NCBI GenBank assembly: GCA_024734555.1 | Contig: JANPWX010000354.1 | Span: forward strand, 22,656 to 86,655 | DNA length: 64,000 bases | Source of the DNA: Trochalopteron elliotii | Taxonomy: Eukaryota; Chordata; Aves; Passeriformes; Leiothrichidae | Reading direction: 5' to 3' | Shown here: piece after piece, positions 34,060 to 44,900 of the stretch | Numbering within the stretch: position 1 is the stretch's first letter | How the letters are laid out: the number at the start of each line of letters is the position of its first letter | Program-made: the position numbers and the translations under genes | The notes under the pieces: generated by a model | The model's input: only the letters and a program-made list of their open reading frames with translations | Told to the model about the DNA's origin: nothing | Database searches by the model: none

Positions 34060-34392
34060 AAGGTTTTTTAAACAAGATCATAATCCATGGAGCGGTTAAA
34101 TCCCAGATCATCCACGTGTCTGGTGTTGGTGGGAGCTCTATCAGGAGTTAGTTTTGTTCATTGTTTTTCACAGACCATTGGAGCCCTCCTGGAGTTTTGG
34201 AGGTTCAGTTAAAACACTTCCCAAATTTCCTCTGTGCTCTGCCTTAGGGATGTGCAAGGACAACCAGTGATTTCCAGGGGTCTCAATACTCTGTGAGCTA
34301 CTGAGATAAATAAAGGATAATAAGATGTGAAACAGAGCTCAATCCATCACACAGAGCCCCAGCCAAGGGAATTCCAACTGATCCAGCTGCAA
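34060..34392 (+). mobile_element. Dispersed repeat family C, copy 2 (LTR-like)
   Basis: Direct copy of 25393-25742, about 8.6 kb away. The best match runs from CACGTGTCTGGTGTTGGTGG (34113) to AGGGAATTCCAACTG. Relative to copy 1 it has an insertion (GATTTCCAGGGG) before TCTCAATACTCTGTGA. Its right end has been drawn into the 89-bp tandem array that follows. Confidence 0.7.
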
Positions 34393-34627
34393 ATGCCCAT
34401 CACAGAGACCTCCTGTCCCAAACTGCCTTTGCCACAGCCCAAATTCCCCAGCCAAGGGAATTCCAACTGATCCAGCTGCAAATGCCCATCACAGAGAACT
34501 CCTGTCCCAAACTGCCTTTGCCACAGCCCAAATTCCCCAGCCAAGGGAATTCCAACTGATCCAGCTGCAAATGCCCATCACAGAGAACTCCTGTCCCAAA
34601 CTGCCTTCTCCACAGCCCAAATTCCTG
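34361..34627 (+). repeat. Minisatellite, 89-bp unit, three copies
   Basis: AGCCAAGGGAATTCCAACTG starts units at 34361, 34450 and 34539, exactly 89 bp apart. The first unit begins inside the 3' end of the family C element, so part of that element was captured and amplified. Confidence 0.93.
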
Positions 34628-35898
34628 GGCTGAGCCACCACAGCAGAGCCCAGGTCTGCTTATCCCATCCCAAAAACCAGAGGCACAGAGGATATCTGAG
34701 ACATCCCATCAGTGCTTTGTGTCACCCCGGGCTGGGGAGAGGCACCAGCAGAGCCTGGGATCTGTAAAAATAATCAATTCACATCAGTGCAACTCCAGGA
34801 CTGGGGCTGAGCTGGGTCTGATGTTAACTGCAGCCACACATTTCCTTGGGAAGGGCCCTCTCCAGCTGGGAGCAGGATATAGAGCTTGTTAAACTCATCA
34901 GAGCCTCGTGGCACTTTCCCTCTGCATTTTGTTCCTTCTGCATTTTGTTCCTTCTGCATTTTGTTCCTCCTGCATTCATTCCTGAAGGGGAGAGCTGGAT
35001 GAGCAGCTCCCCAAAGCATTTGGATTTGGAATCTCAGGCCTTGAAGGGCAGATCTTGCCATCCTTCTGCTGAGCTCTCAGTGAATAATACCCTGTGATAT
35101 TTCAGACTCCAGTGTAGTTAGTGCATGACTCATGAATTCTGTAGTAAATAGGCCAGACTCACAGCTCCAGGTATTTTTAACCTTCTAAGCAGAAAAAGGG
35201 AATATTTAGGATGAGAAAGGAAGATGAATTTAACAACAAAAATAGCAGGACCACTGGGTGTGCAGCACTGGGGTAACCCTCTGGGACAGAACTATCCAAA
35301 TTACCATGTGCACTTTCCCAAGCAGTAGGAAAAAAAAAAACCCAAAGACAAACTATGCTTGATGAAATTCTTTTTGGTGTGATAGCCCTGCTACACAGCT
35401 GCACTGAAATAAATATGATGCCTTCCTTGGAGTACTCCAAGGCACTGCCAAGCCATCAAAAAATGCTCAGCCTGAGCAAGAAGCGGGCTGAGAGTTTCCA
35501 GGACTGCCCCTGCAGGGCCCTGGGCACTCAGCAAACACCTCTGGCCATCCTTATTGCTTGTGACTAACAAAGGGAGAAAATTTGGGGTTAAACCTGAGCC
35601 TGGGAGGTCTCAGCTCCTCCGTCCTGTGCATGGGCAGGACAAGCTCCTGCAGGAGAGGTCTGCTGGCTCCAGGTGATCCTCACCACATCCCTTTGGGGTT
35701 GGTGCCCAAGCAGCAAGAAAACCAAGCCATGGAATTGTGTCTCCCCTCTACTCTGGGGAGGCCAGGGGGTGACTGCAGCACCCCAAACCCCATAAAAACC
35801 CTGAGGAGCAAAGGTTCAGCCTCAGGGCAGGGTGGGAGGGGGGAAAGAGGCATCAAGGTGGTGGCAAAACTCCTCGTGGTTGCTCAGGACTGGCTTTC
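34628..35898. other. Unique noncoding DNA with a short 16-bp tandem repeat
   Basis: Includes TCTGCATTTTGTTCCT repeated 3.5 times (34921-34975). Otherwise single-copy, with no gene recognised. Confidence 0.55.
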
Positions 35899-35929
35899 AT
35901 GGGATCACAGACTGGTTTGGGTTGGGATG
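35899..35929 (-). mobile_element. CR1 LINE 3' tip, split by LTR
   Basis: ATGGGATCACAGACTGG and TTTGGGTTGGGA are the reverse complement of the CR1 terminus (TCCCAACCCAAACC...TGTGATCCC). The element continues at about 36222 after the intervening LTR. Confidence 0.75.
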
Positions 35930-36201
35930 TGTTGTTATAGGACACAAAATGAATGACACTCATACAGTCAGGGCAAAAAGAGAGAAGTTTATTTTTCTAC
36001 TTCAATTCATATAGATTTTGGACAATGACCAGGGATTGGACAGGAGGTTGCCACCTCTCCAACTACATTGGTCAAACTAGAAGTCCATCAATTGTCCCTC
36101 CTCAAGAGAAGAATGAAAAAAATCACTTTGTTTACCTGAAAATCTATGAAAAACTCCACTACAAAAATGCAAACATCAGAAGGCTGAAAAAGATCAGGGC
36201 A
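35930..36201 (-). mobile_element. LTR nested in CR1 (diverged relative of family 1)
   Basis: The 272-bp insert starts TGTTGTTATAGGACACAAAAT and ends ATCAGGGCA, giving TG...CA termini. A minus-strand polyadenylation signal (plus TTTATT, 35988-35993) sits where it does in the family 1 LTRs, and short blocks such as ACATTGGTCA, GTCCCTCCT and TTTGTTTACCTG align with those copies, so it is an older or different subfamily. Flanks GGGATG and ATAAGG could be decayed copies of the same 6-bp CR1 target, but this is not secure. Confidence 0.68.
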
Positions 36202-36203
36202 AT

Positions 36204-36221
36204 AAGGTTTTTAAAAACCTT
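36204..36221. repeat. Perfect 18-bp palindrome
   Basis: AAGGTTTTTAAAAACCTT equals its own reverse complement. It lies exactly at the LTR/CR1 junction. Confidence 0.9.
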
Positions 36222-36345
36222 AAACCTCATCCCATTCCAGCCTCATCATATCCCACCCCCTGCCAGGGGCAGGGACACCCTCCCCTATCCCAGATCCCTC
36301 AGAGCTCCATCCAGCCACTCTGGCAGTTTGCATTTCCAGGCTAAA
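36222..36345 (-). mobile_element. CR1 LINE 3' region, continued
   Basis: Resumes the minus-strand CR1: CACCCCCTGCCAGGGGCAGG, GACACCCTCCCCTATCCCAG, ATCCCTCAGAGCTCCATCCA and GCC, matching the reverse complement of the standard CR1 block. Similarity fades toward about 36345. Confidence 0.78.
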
Positions 36346-37554
36346 ATTCCCAGATTTGAACATTTGAACTCCCTGGTTCATTCAGAAATCCCATCCACAC
36401 TCATTTTTCTGTCCTTGTTCCCACTGATGAGCACGGGGCTGCTGTGTGTGACTGCACAAGGCTCTGCTGGGGAGGTGGAGGGGGCTGAGGGGACTTCTGT
36501 TGAAATTTGATTCAGAAAAGGGAACAAGAAAAACATTTCCATTCACATTAGGTTTTTTGTAAAACCATTTAGTGTTATGAAAAGCCTGATGTTTAAGCCT
36601 AAACTAAGTAGACAGTGATCCTTTAAGTCCCCATCTTCCAGCACATTTCTCCATTCTTTTCTTTCAAGGAAAGTTGGGATTGTTGTTCTTTCACCTTCCA
36701 AAGTCCTTGATGGGTTATTTCTAGAGAATATTTAAATCTGAGAAGTATTTTGGTCTATAGAAGTTTCCTCAAACTCCATCATGTATTTACCCACTTCTCA
36801 GAAATTCTTCTTCCATTTTCTATTAATATTATTTCACCAGGATCAGTCTCTGTTGAGAAATTTAGTTTAAGCTGCCTAGCAGTCTTAAAAGAGGAAGATC
36901 TATTAATTTAATCATTTATATGAATCACGTCTAAATGATCTCAGCAGAGAAAATGTGTTAGCCATTTAAATCCCATCATTACATATTATATAATAATTAC
37001 CACTAATTCTGGTTTGGATGGGCCACAATATTGCTTTACATACCTAATACATTCAGAACATCCACCTCATTGGGCCCAGCCTTTTTTTGTGACCTTTGAG
37101 TTTTTGTTTTTCTCTTGGTTGTGAGCACAGGACAGGCTCTCCAGCAAATCAGGGATGCAAAACACACCCACGGTGGCCCCTCTCTTTTGCATGCACAGTT
37201 ATCAATTTTGGTTTTTTTTTTTTAATATCTCAAGTTCTTTTTGTCTCTGGAAGGTATCGAGATGCCATTGATAAGGTTGTAATGGAAATAATATTTATTT
37301 GTTGAGTGCCCTCGGTGCATTCGGTGCTCATCGTGGCAATCCAGCGAGGAGCTACTCGCAGGATACTCACAGGGTGTAACTCCCACTGGATTTCCAGACC
37401 CCTGGCTGCACTCACCTCAGCTCTGCACCTTGGTGTCTGCAGCTCAGGCTGAGAGAATTTGCAGGTTTTTTTTTTTTTTCCCCATGAAAAAAGGGAAAAT
37501 ATTAATCAGCCACCAGAGATTTCTGCACAGACCCGAGCACAGCTCTGACTATCT
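36346..37554. other. Unique noncoding DNA
   Basis: AT-rich single-copy sequence. No gene or transposon recognised. Confidence 0.5.
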
Positions 37555-37735
37555 GCTGTTACTGAGCCAGGGAAGGACCAGAAACTCTGCAGCAGTGGCT
37601 GAACCAGCCCCCAAATTCCTGCTCCTTTGGGAAACCCAAGGAAAACGTTGTTACAGAGCCAGGGAGGGACCAGAAACTCTTCAGCAGCCCACAAATTCCT
37701 GCTCCTTTGGGCAAACCAAGGAAAAGCCATCACAC
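37555..37735 (+). repeat. Tandem duplication, ~92-bp unit, two copies
   Basis: TGTTACTGAGCCAGGGA (about 37557) and TGTTACAGAGCCAGGGA (about 37649) start two related units. Each has GACCAGAAACTCT, CAGCAG and AAATTCCTGCTCCTTTGGG. The second unit lacks the GTGGCTGAACCAGC piece. Confidence 0.85.
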
Positions 37736-39168
37736 CCAACTCCTCGTTGGGGGCTGATCCATTTCCACAAGGACAGGACAACCCAAGGCTCCCCAGAAGG
37801 CCAAAAAAAGGGCTCCAAACACACTCCAAGCACAGTTGGGGTGAGCAGGTGAGGCTGGCACAACCCTGGAGGGATTCCAGCCCCGGGGACCTGCACGTGG
37901 GGACACAAATGGTGCTTCCAGAGGGGGATTTCCAGGAGAACCCCCCAGTTCTGTGCTCCCAGGTGAGGGATTGCCCTGGAGGAAGGTGAAACGATGTCCC
38001 TGCCCTGCCACAACAACATGAATTACTTCTCCTGCTGTGGACACTCCAAGCTTCTCTTTAAAATTATTATTCTTTATTCTTCTGCACCACACCCCTGCAT
38101 GAATCCATCTGCCAGCCACCTTTCCTCCACTCTATCAAAACTGTACATCACCAGATAAACTAACCCCCTGATTAATTACAGAAGAGCAAAACTTCCAACT
38201 CTCATATCCCAAGGGTCAAATCCATCCCTGGTGTAAAAGCCAGAACTCAGCAGTGAGACAAATTTGGCCCTAGGTGACTTTTTTTTTTCACTCATTACAC
38301 CACCCCTCCTGGAGCTGACGGATTGAGCCCCTTGTGTTCTGTTTGTAACCATAATTAGTATTCATTTTGCAAGCTTAAAGTTCACCCTTGCTCCAGGACT
38401 GAGCCTAATGTTAATCACTGCAGTGTCTGCCCTGCCTCTGACTCTGGCTCTGATCTGTCACGTTTACATTTCTTGTCCCATACCTAATTTTTTTGCCCTT
38501 ACCAGCCAAGTAGCACCTCGACATCACACTGTGTCAGAATTAGAAACTTTTGACAGATCTGTAATCATCTAGTTCTCATCAGCTCCGTGCATGTTAGTCA
38601 CTTCATTTCCACATTCTAACAGTTAATATGCCTTAATTTCTCACACTTTGTGAATATTTAATTCCTCCCTTTTCAACATCATTTTTAGGTTGTGTGAATC
38701 ATTTTCAAAGCCTTTGCTATTCTCCCTCCACTATCATCTGCATATTTTATGAAATGGCACAGTGGAATCTCTGAGGGCTCTTGATAAAAATGAAACTGGC
38801 AGGCTGCTCATTAGTTGTTTACCTGGAGCTGTGTGAATCCCCCAGAATGGTGGATTCCCATTTGGGTTTGAATTAGGATATTCTGACACATAAGAATTGA
38901 AAACCTCTCCAAAGCTGAGTGTGATTCTCTCCCACCCTCCCCTCCCTTCCATCCCAATTAAAGGCTCTTCCAGGGAATTTGCTCTCCTCTGGCCGAGCCT
39001 GCACCAACACCTGCAGCCACCGGCTCCTTCCGAGGTGACAGACAGAGGCTGGAGCCAATTAGCAACTCTAATGAGGGGGAAAAGTGTCCCATCAAGAGCG
39101 CACAGAGGGCAGCAGGACGAGAATCAGAACTTTTCAGGCTTCCAGAGTCAAAGGAAGTCACCAGGACT
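37736..39168. other. Unique noncoding DNA with ancient-repeat trace and candidate conserved block
   Basis: CATCCCTGGTGTAAAAGCC ... ACAAATTTGGCCC (38223-38275) resembles the 3' end of an old amniote CR1-type repeat. About 38300-38760 is AT-rich, repeat-free and regulatory-like (ACCATAATTAGTATTCATTT). No coding evidence. Confidence 0.4.
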
Positions 39169-39303
39169 GGGGCTGGGGTTGGTTTGAGCACGTGGTTCAA
39201 TGGGCAAGTGATAAAAAAATGACATTTATTCATTCTAAAAAGGGGCTGGGGTTGGTTTGAGCACGTGGTTCAATAAAAAATGACATTTATTCATTCCAAA
39301 AAG
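39169..39303 (+). repeat. Tandem duplication, ~73-bp unit
   Basis: GGGGCTGGGGTTGGTTTGAG starts at 39169 and 39242. Both units contain GCACGTGGTTCAAT and AAATGACATTTATTCATTC. The second lacks GGGCAAGTGAT. Very similar copies, so a recent event. Confidence 0.93.
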
Positions 39304-40140
39304 TCCTTGGCCATGACCACACCTGGCAGGTCTCAGAGCTCTTACACAGGCAGAGCCTTTTCCTCTATTTCCTTAATCTTATTTATGCAATAAAACACTC
39401 CTGTCTCCCCACTGGACTCAACTGAGAGGCCCACACTCAACAATTCACCAGTTCCAAGGCAAAAATCAGGTTATCCTTGAGTTTACCAGAAAATCCTGGA
39501 TTATCCACCAAGGAACTCAGTGGGGTTTCTGTTCCAGCCCTCACACAGAATATTTTTTTCCCTATTCCACCTCTGCTTCCCCCACTTGGAAGCTGGGTCC
39601 ACGCTGATGGGTATCTCCATGCAGTTCTCCACGTCAATAAATCTTCTCTCCACTCTCCAAGAGTTTTAGTTTTTAGTGTCCAAAGATTTAAATTTAGCCT
39701 GATTTATTTTTATGCTGATCTCATGCTCCTTTCATAGACTTTACTTAAAAAGCAGTAATGCTATCTCGCTCACCACTAAATTTTTTATGAATTTTTTGGC
39801 CTTTGCTGACTTCATAAGGAAATAGAGGATTGGGGACATTATAAATAGGGGTGAGAGAAGATTTCCAGCTGTAGAAGCTGCAAATGCATTGATACTTTGG
39901 CTGTACAGGTGCTTTGGTGAAAGAAAAAAAGAAATAGAAGGCTTGGCTTTGATAGGAACCATCTTTTTATTTTATCCTCACGTCCCACTTTAATTCATCT
40001 TGGCCTGAACACATCTCTTAAAACTTGGTGCATTAAAGACACAAATAACTGAGAGCAGTAATTGAAATCCCACAGAGTTTCTGGCCAGCTGATGTTCCAT
40101 ATTTTCTCCGTGGAAATGAAGAGCCAGGAACAATCAGGAG
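39304..40140. other. Unique noncoding DNA
   Basis: Nothing recognised. Confidence 0.5.
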
Positions 40141-40425
40141 CTCCCTCCTCCAGCCCCTAAAACTCCCTATCCAGCCCCCTAAATTCCCTCTCCAACCTCC
40201 TAAACTCCCTCTCCAGCCCCTAAACTCGCTCTCCAGCCCCCAAAACTCCCTCTCCACCCCCTAAACTCCCTCTCCATCCCCTAAACTCCCTCTCCAGCCC
40301 CCTAAACTCCCTCTCCATCCCCTAAACTTCCTCTCCAACTCCCTAAACTGCCTCTCCATCCCCTAAAACTCCCTCTCCAGCCCCTAAAACTCCCTCCTCC
40401 ATCCCCCAAAACTTCCTCTCCTCAG
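40141..40425 (+). repeat. Minisatellite, 20-22-bp unit
   Basis: About 13-14 units of CTCCCTCTCCAGCCCCTAAA with A/G/C variants. C/T-rich on the plus strand with few purines. Confidence 0.95.
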
Positions 40426-43399
40426 CAGCAACTGAGAGCAGGTGAGACAAAATCTACTGACACCTCACATTGTTTGATGGTCACTCTCCATCTCATCAGG
40501 TGTCTCATACAATTTGTTGTATTTGTTAAAATACCAGCTTTAGGAAGCCACTGAACATTAAAAAAAACCCTAATAATGAAGAGTGATGTTTTTATAGAGC
40601 CTTGGCTAGAGTGAGGGTGGATTTCAATGTGTTTTGCCCGTTGTAAAGGTTCAGAAATTAAATATATATTAAAAATGATTTTTTATAGCCTCGTGAAGCC
40701 TGGTGGCCTGTGTGGCTGGATTTTAATTCTTGGCTTTGACAGTATTCCATTCTTTTGATTTGTTATATGTGCTTCAGATCTATTACTTTTTAATTGGACA
40801 TGAACATGCCTGTGAACTGAACTGGCTCTCCAAGGGTTTGCATAAAATGAGCCAGGACGTGGGGAAAGTGGAGTTGTCACCACAGCTCAGGACTCTCAGA
40901 TCCTGCAGGAGTTAAAAATGACAACATAGCTATGTTAAAAATTAAAAAAATAGTTAAAAATAGTCAAAAATAACAATAGCCATGGAGGTGCTGATCCACC
41001 ACCTAGACTGAACACAGCCAGCAGCAGGTTTGGTAGAGTGAGATTTGAACTCAGCTTTCAAAGAATCTTCTCCTACACCCACAGGTTCACTATTTAACCA
41101 TTATCACTTCCTACAATTCAACATTTTCTGATCTCATTAAATATTGGTGGGCTTCAGAAATGCTTTCATGCTCCTGACTGGGAGCAGACGTTTTGGGGTG
41201 TGTGCATCCTTCCCTCTCCAAAACCTTGGAGATCAACTTACACCCTGAGGATGTTGCAAAAAGAATTCTCACTGTTATGAGATAATATATGTCTAAGATA
41301 AAATATAAGTATTTTCTTAGTTTCCAGTGAGTTAAATTAACTTGTGACTTCAGCCTTGCCATCCCAACAGTGTTTCCTGGACACGAACTCCAATGAATTT
41401 GCTTCTAGTGAAGTGTTGATCCATCTGAGGACACTTTTTAAAAGTTGTCCTCTGTTTGATGAGGACAATTGTCATCTCACTGCTGTCCCATTGCACACCC
41501 TCAGCAAAGTGAGAACCTTCTCTGGGAAATGGCAATTTTCAAGCCCCAGTTCTATTCCAGGCTGATCAGGACATCATCCTCCCCAGCCTCCCTCTGCTTA
41601 TCTGTGCTGACCAGGGTGTTGTGTGGAGCAGGCTCACAGCAAACCAACCCAAAGCTGCCTAAATCAGATGAAATCCTGGTTTTCCTGCAGTTAGTCCTTC
41701 CTCTCCGTGGTGACTGGGTAATAATGCTCACAGGGAAGCACAAGGGACAGCAGAAAACCAGAACACACCAGGGGCTGTGTGTGAAACTGAGGGGGGAAAT
41801 AAAGACAGGTAAAAAAGGGCTGCAAACACCAAAGGCAGCACCAAAGCATTTGATGCAAGAAACAAAAAGACTCGCCCACAACAGCAAACTCTTCCTGCAG
41901 AGATGTCCCTGCTCTCTGATGTAGTTGTCAACTCTGAATTTCTTTTCAGAGCAAAAGCTTCTCCAGCTTGGCTCAGTCCTGCTTCATGCTTCCCTACCCT
42001 CCCTACCCCTCCTCCCACACGTTAAACAGACCAGAGACCTGACATTTTATGTTGTTTGTTTGAAATGATAAACTTAATCATGAGTGAAATGTTAGGAAGT
42101 GACAGTGCTGGCCACAGTAAGGTCATTTCTGCTGCAGCCAAGCAAACACTGCTCTCCCCTTAATTGCATCGCCAGCCCTTGCCACAGGAGGACCCAGGCA
42201 TTTGCAAGTGGGGAGCTGAATCTGTCTTTGTGATAATTAAACCATGGACCTCTGGAAAGACTGCCAAATCTGCCATATGGTAGTTTTATGACCTAGACTG
42301 CTGTTATCTCTTGAGAAAGCTAACATCCTAATCTCATTTTGCTTATCTGTGATCAGAGCCCGCCTTTCTGGAGGGCAGAATGCAGGAGGGCTCTGCTGGC
42401 TGCAGAGCATCCTACAGCACTGACATTTTGTCCAGTGGCTCAAATTAATAAACTGAACAGAGAACTCATTATTGGCATCTTGGAATGAAGGCAGAAATCA
42501 AGGAGCTAAACCCCAACAACCCGTGGGTTACCAGCACACAGATTGTGACATCTCCCTGTGAAAAATTCCTGGGGCCCGCCCTTGGAGGCACCAGTGCTCT
42601 GATGGGTAATTAAAACGTTCATTGCAGGAAGGTTGGGAAAAGGCCACGGAGGTTTTTTTTACAATGCAAACACGTTATTTTAAACCACAACCACGAGAGG
42701 CTGCTGCCTTTGGAGGTCTGGTGTCATTTATCACAGACACAAAGGTGCTTCAGGAGCATCCTCTGAGCACTCAGAGCTCAAACATTCTACAGGAACAGAA
42801 AGCCAGGCTGGGATAGGTGTGATACAAAGAATAAACAGCTCAGAACCAGTGCTGGATAAAGCTTTACTCCTGGCCATTCTAAAATTTCCACTATTTCAAT
42901 AAATTCACACTAATTTGTCATTAAAACTGCCACACATCCACTCACCCTGTGGCTGGGGACCACGGTGCCCTTTGGGGCTGCACCACCACCCCTCCCCAGC
43001 TGTGGTCACCTCGTTGGGCTCTGTCTGGGCTGGATCACTCCGGGAGGGAATGCATCTGTTCCTTTCAGCAAGGTTGTGCCTCCAGAAGGGCCCTGAGAAC
43101 AGAAGGAACAGGTGGCATATTTTTCATCTCACTGGTAGCAAACACGCAGCCCGTGTCCTTTGATGGCTGGGAGAGCCTTTCAAAGGAGGATCTGCAGCCC
43201 CAGGGATTGTCACTGGGGATGGTTCTTATCAGGGTGGGATATCTCTTTGCAAGGAAAAACCTAATGGCTACTCAGGTCTGCACTAAGTTCTGCAGTCCGG
43301 TGACCTTCAGCACGTTTATCTGGCAGCCAGACACTTATTGAGAGATTCCGTGGGTCTGTTTTTACAGAAATATTCGGGTTGTATGATCTAGATAACACA
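40426..43399. other. Unique noncoding DNA with possible tRNA-derived SINE trace
   Basis: Mostly single-copy. The reverse complement of about 41025-41115 has TGGTTAAATAGTGAACC followed some 35 bp later by AGTTCAAATCTCACTC, which resemble the A and B boxes of a tRNA-derived SINE head, with weak support. No gene recognised. Confidence 0.35.
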
Positions 43400-44070
43400 G
43401 CCTGCTATAAATCACCCCAGTTGTCCCTTGGTATTTTGAAAACTGATGAGACTGCCGATTCCTGCTTCTTACTTTGTATGCAAATGATAAATTATAGATG
43501 GGAAATAGGAAAAAGAAGGTTTTACTCATTTGCTGGATTGAAACAGACTGGATTAGTGAGCGAGCAGTAGTACCCTTGGACTATTTATTGTGACATTGCT
43601 TAGAAAAATTCAAACCCCAAAGCCTTCAAATCACTGGGGACATTGTTAGCCTTCTGCAGGAATTATTAAAATGTACAGAAATGTATGAGCATCACTTTAT
43701 AATAATTAATCAGGGGCTGTTGATTAATAAAGCTCATTTTTTAGTCCCGATGATTCAGGGTATTATCCAAAGGACAGTGTCCTTGTCATATTGATTAAGA
43801 AACCAGACTTTGCCGTGGAAAGAAAGTGTAGGAACGGTCGCTCTTCTTCCTTTCCCCCCTCCCCCCCCATAAAATAAATATTGAATGAGAATATTAACTC
43901 GTTAACCTTGACAACAATTTGTAATTTTCATAAGGAGGAAAACTCGCGTATTCAGCAAATAAATTGCTGCGGGGATTTCAGGGAAACAAATTGGAGGGAA
44001 TGAAGAATGCCACCATATGAATTCTGTCGTTTTTATGGGCTGGGATGATAAATCTGTTTGGTTATGTCCC
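43400..44070. other. Candidate conserved noncoding block
   Basis: Repeat-free AT-rich sequence dense in ATTA and TAAT cores and paired inverted motifs (AATTAATCAGGGGCTGTTGATTAAT, split here as AATTAATCAG and TGATTAATAA around 43706-43728), with retained CpGs and a C run at 43857-43868. Conservation cannot be judged from one genome. Confidence 0.35.
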
Positions 44071-44639
44071 TCAATTAAGGCCACAAATACTGGAGAGCGT
44101 CAGGAGCAGGAGGACTGGTGGGGCTGGTGCAGAGGAGGCTGGTGACAATCTAAGGTCACCCAGCAAGTTCAGGTTGCTCCTTCTTTCAGATCCAGCATCT
44201 CACAGAGCACATTCCCTGTCCCTGCATCCCCTCTCAGCCCTAAAAGGTAACTCCATTTATTGGCCACTGCAGGAGACAATCTCCATGTGGAATTAACAGC
44301 ACCAGCCTGCAGATTTTACCGGGATTGTAAAAAAAAAAACTGATTAAAAAAAAACCTGTAAAAAATCTGATTGTCCTGAGTTCAGTTTAACCAGGAATGC
44401 ACAGAATGTTTTACCCTGTGCAGGTAAAACAGATAATCTGGGAGCTGCTCACCACTGCAGTTGGCCAGGGCTGGTTTTTAACCCCCCATAAAAATGTTCT
44501 GCTTTGAAACCCGAGCTGGGGGTGTTCCAGTGATTACAGGGAAAATGGACACTCGTTCCTCCTGCCTGGGTTTCCAGCTGCAAACCCTTCCCTGTCCACA
44601 TCACTGACTCAGCCAGCCAAACAATTTCAGGATGTTCTC
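44071..44639. other. Unique noncoding DNA
   Basis: Around 44150-44170, CTAAGGTCACCCAGCAAGTT resembles the CORE block of MIR-type SINEs, but the flanks do not extend the match. Confidence 0.4.
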
Positions 44640-44900
44640 AGTTTGAAGCTGGTTTTACCTCAGCTAACATCAAGTAATGCTGTGCACGCTTAAAAGTGAG
44701 CACATGCTTAACTGCTTTGTTGGATTAAAGCCTAAATTATCTATTAATCCAATTGCATGCTTTCCTCTGATCACTGCAGCCTTCAAATTCTCACTGTACA
44801 ATAGATTTACTATAAATGCATTATGTTTGTCAGGCATGCCACGAGATTTGCATGCTGTCCTTGTCTGCTTGGCTATATTGTCATCCATAGGAGAATATTA
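44640..44900. other. Ancient amniote repeat trace in candidate conserved block
   Basis: TGAGCACATGCTTAACTGCT and TTGTTGGATTAAAGCCTAAA (44696-44740) resemble an old amniote repeat end (AGCACATGCTTAAGTGCTTTG...GGGCCTAAAT type). The sequence continues into AT-rich regulatory-like DNA with octamer-like ATTTGCATGC near 44847. It may be an exapted repeat. Confidence 0.35.

Noticed and set aside
35953..36510. 185-codon plus-strand frame
   Set aside because: Runs antisense through an LTR and then through reversed CR1 3' noncoding sequence.
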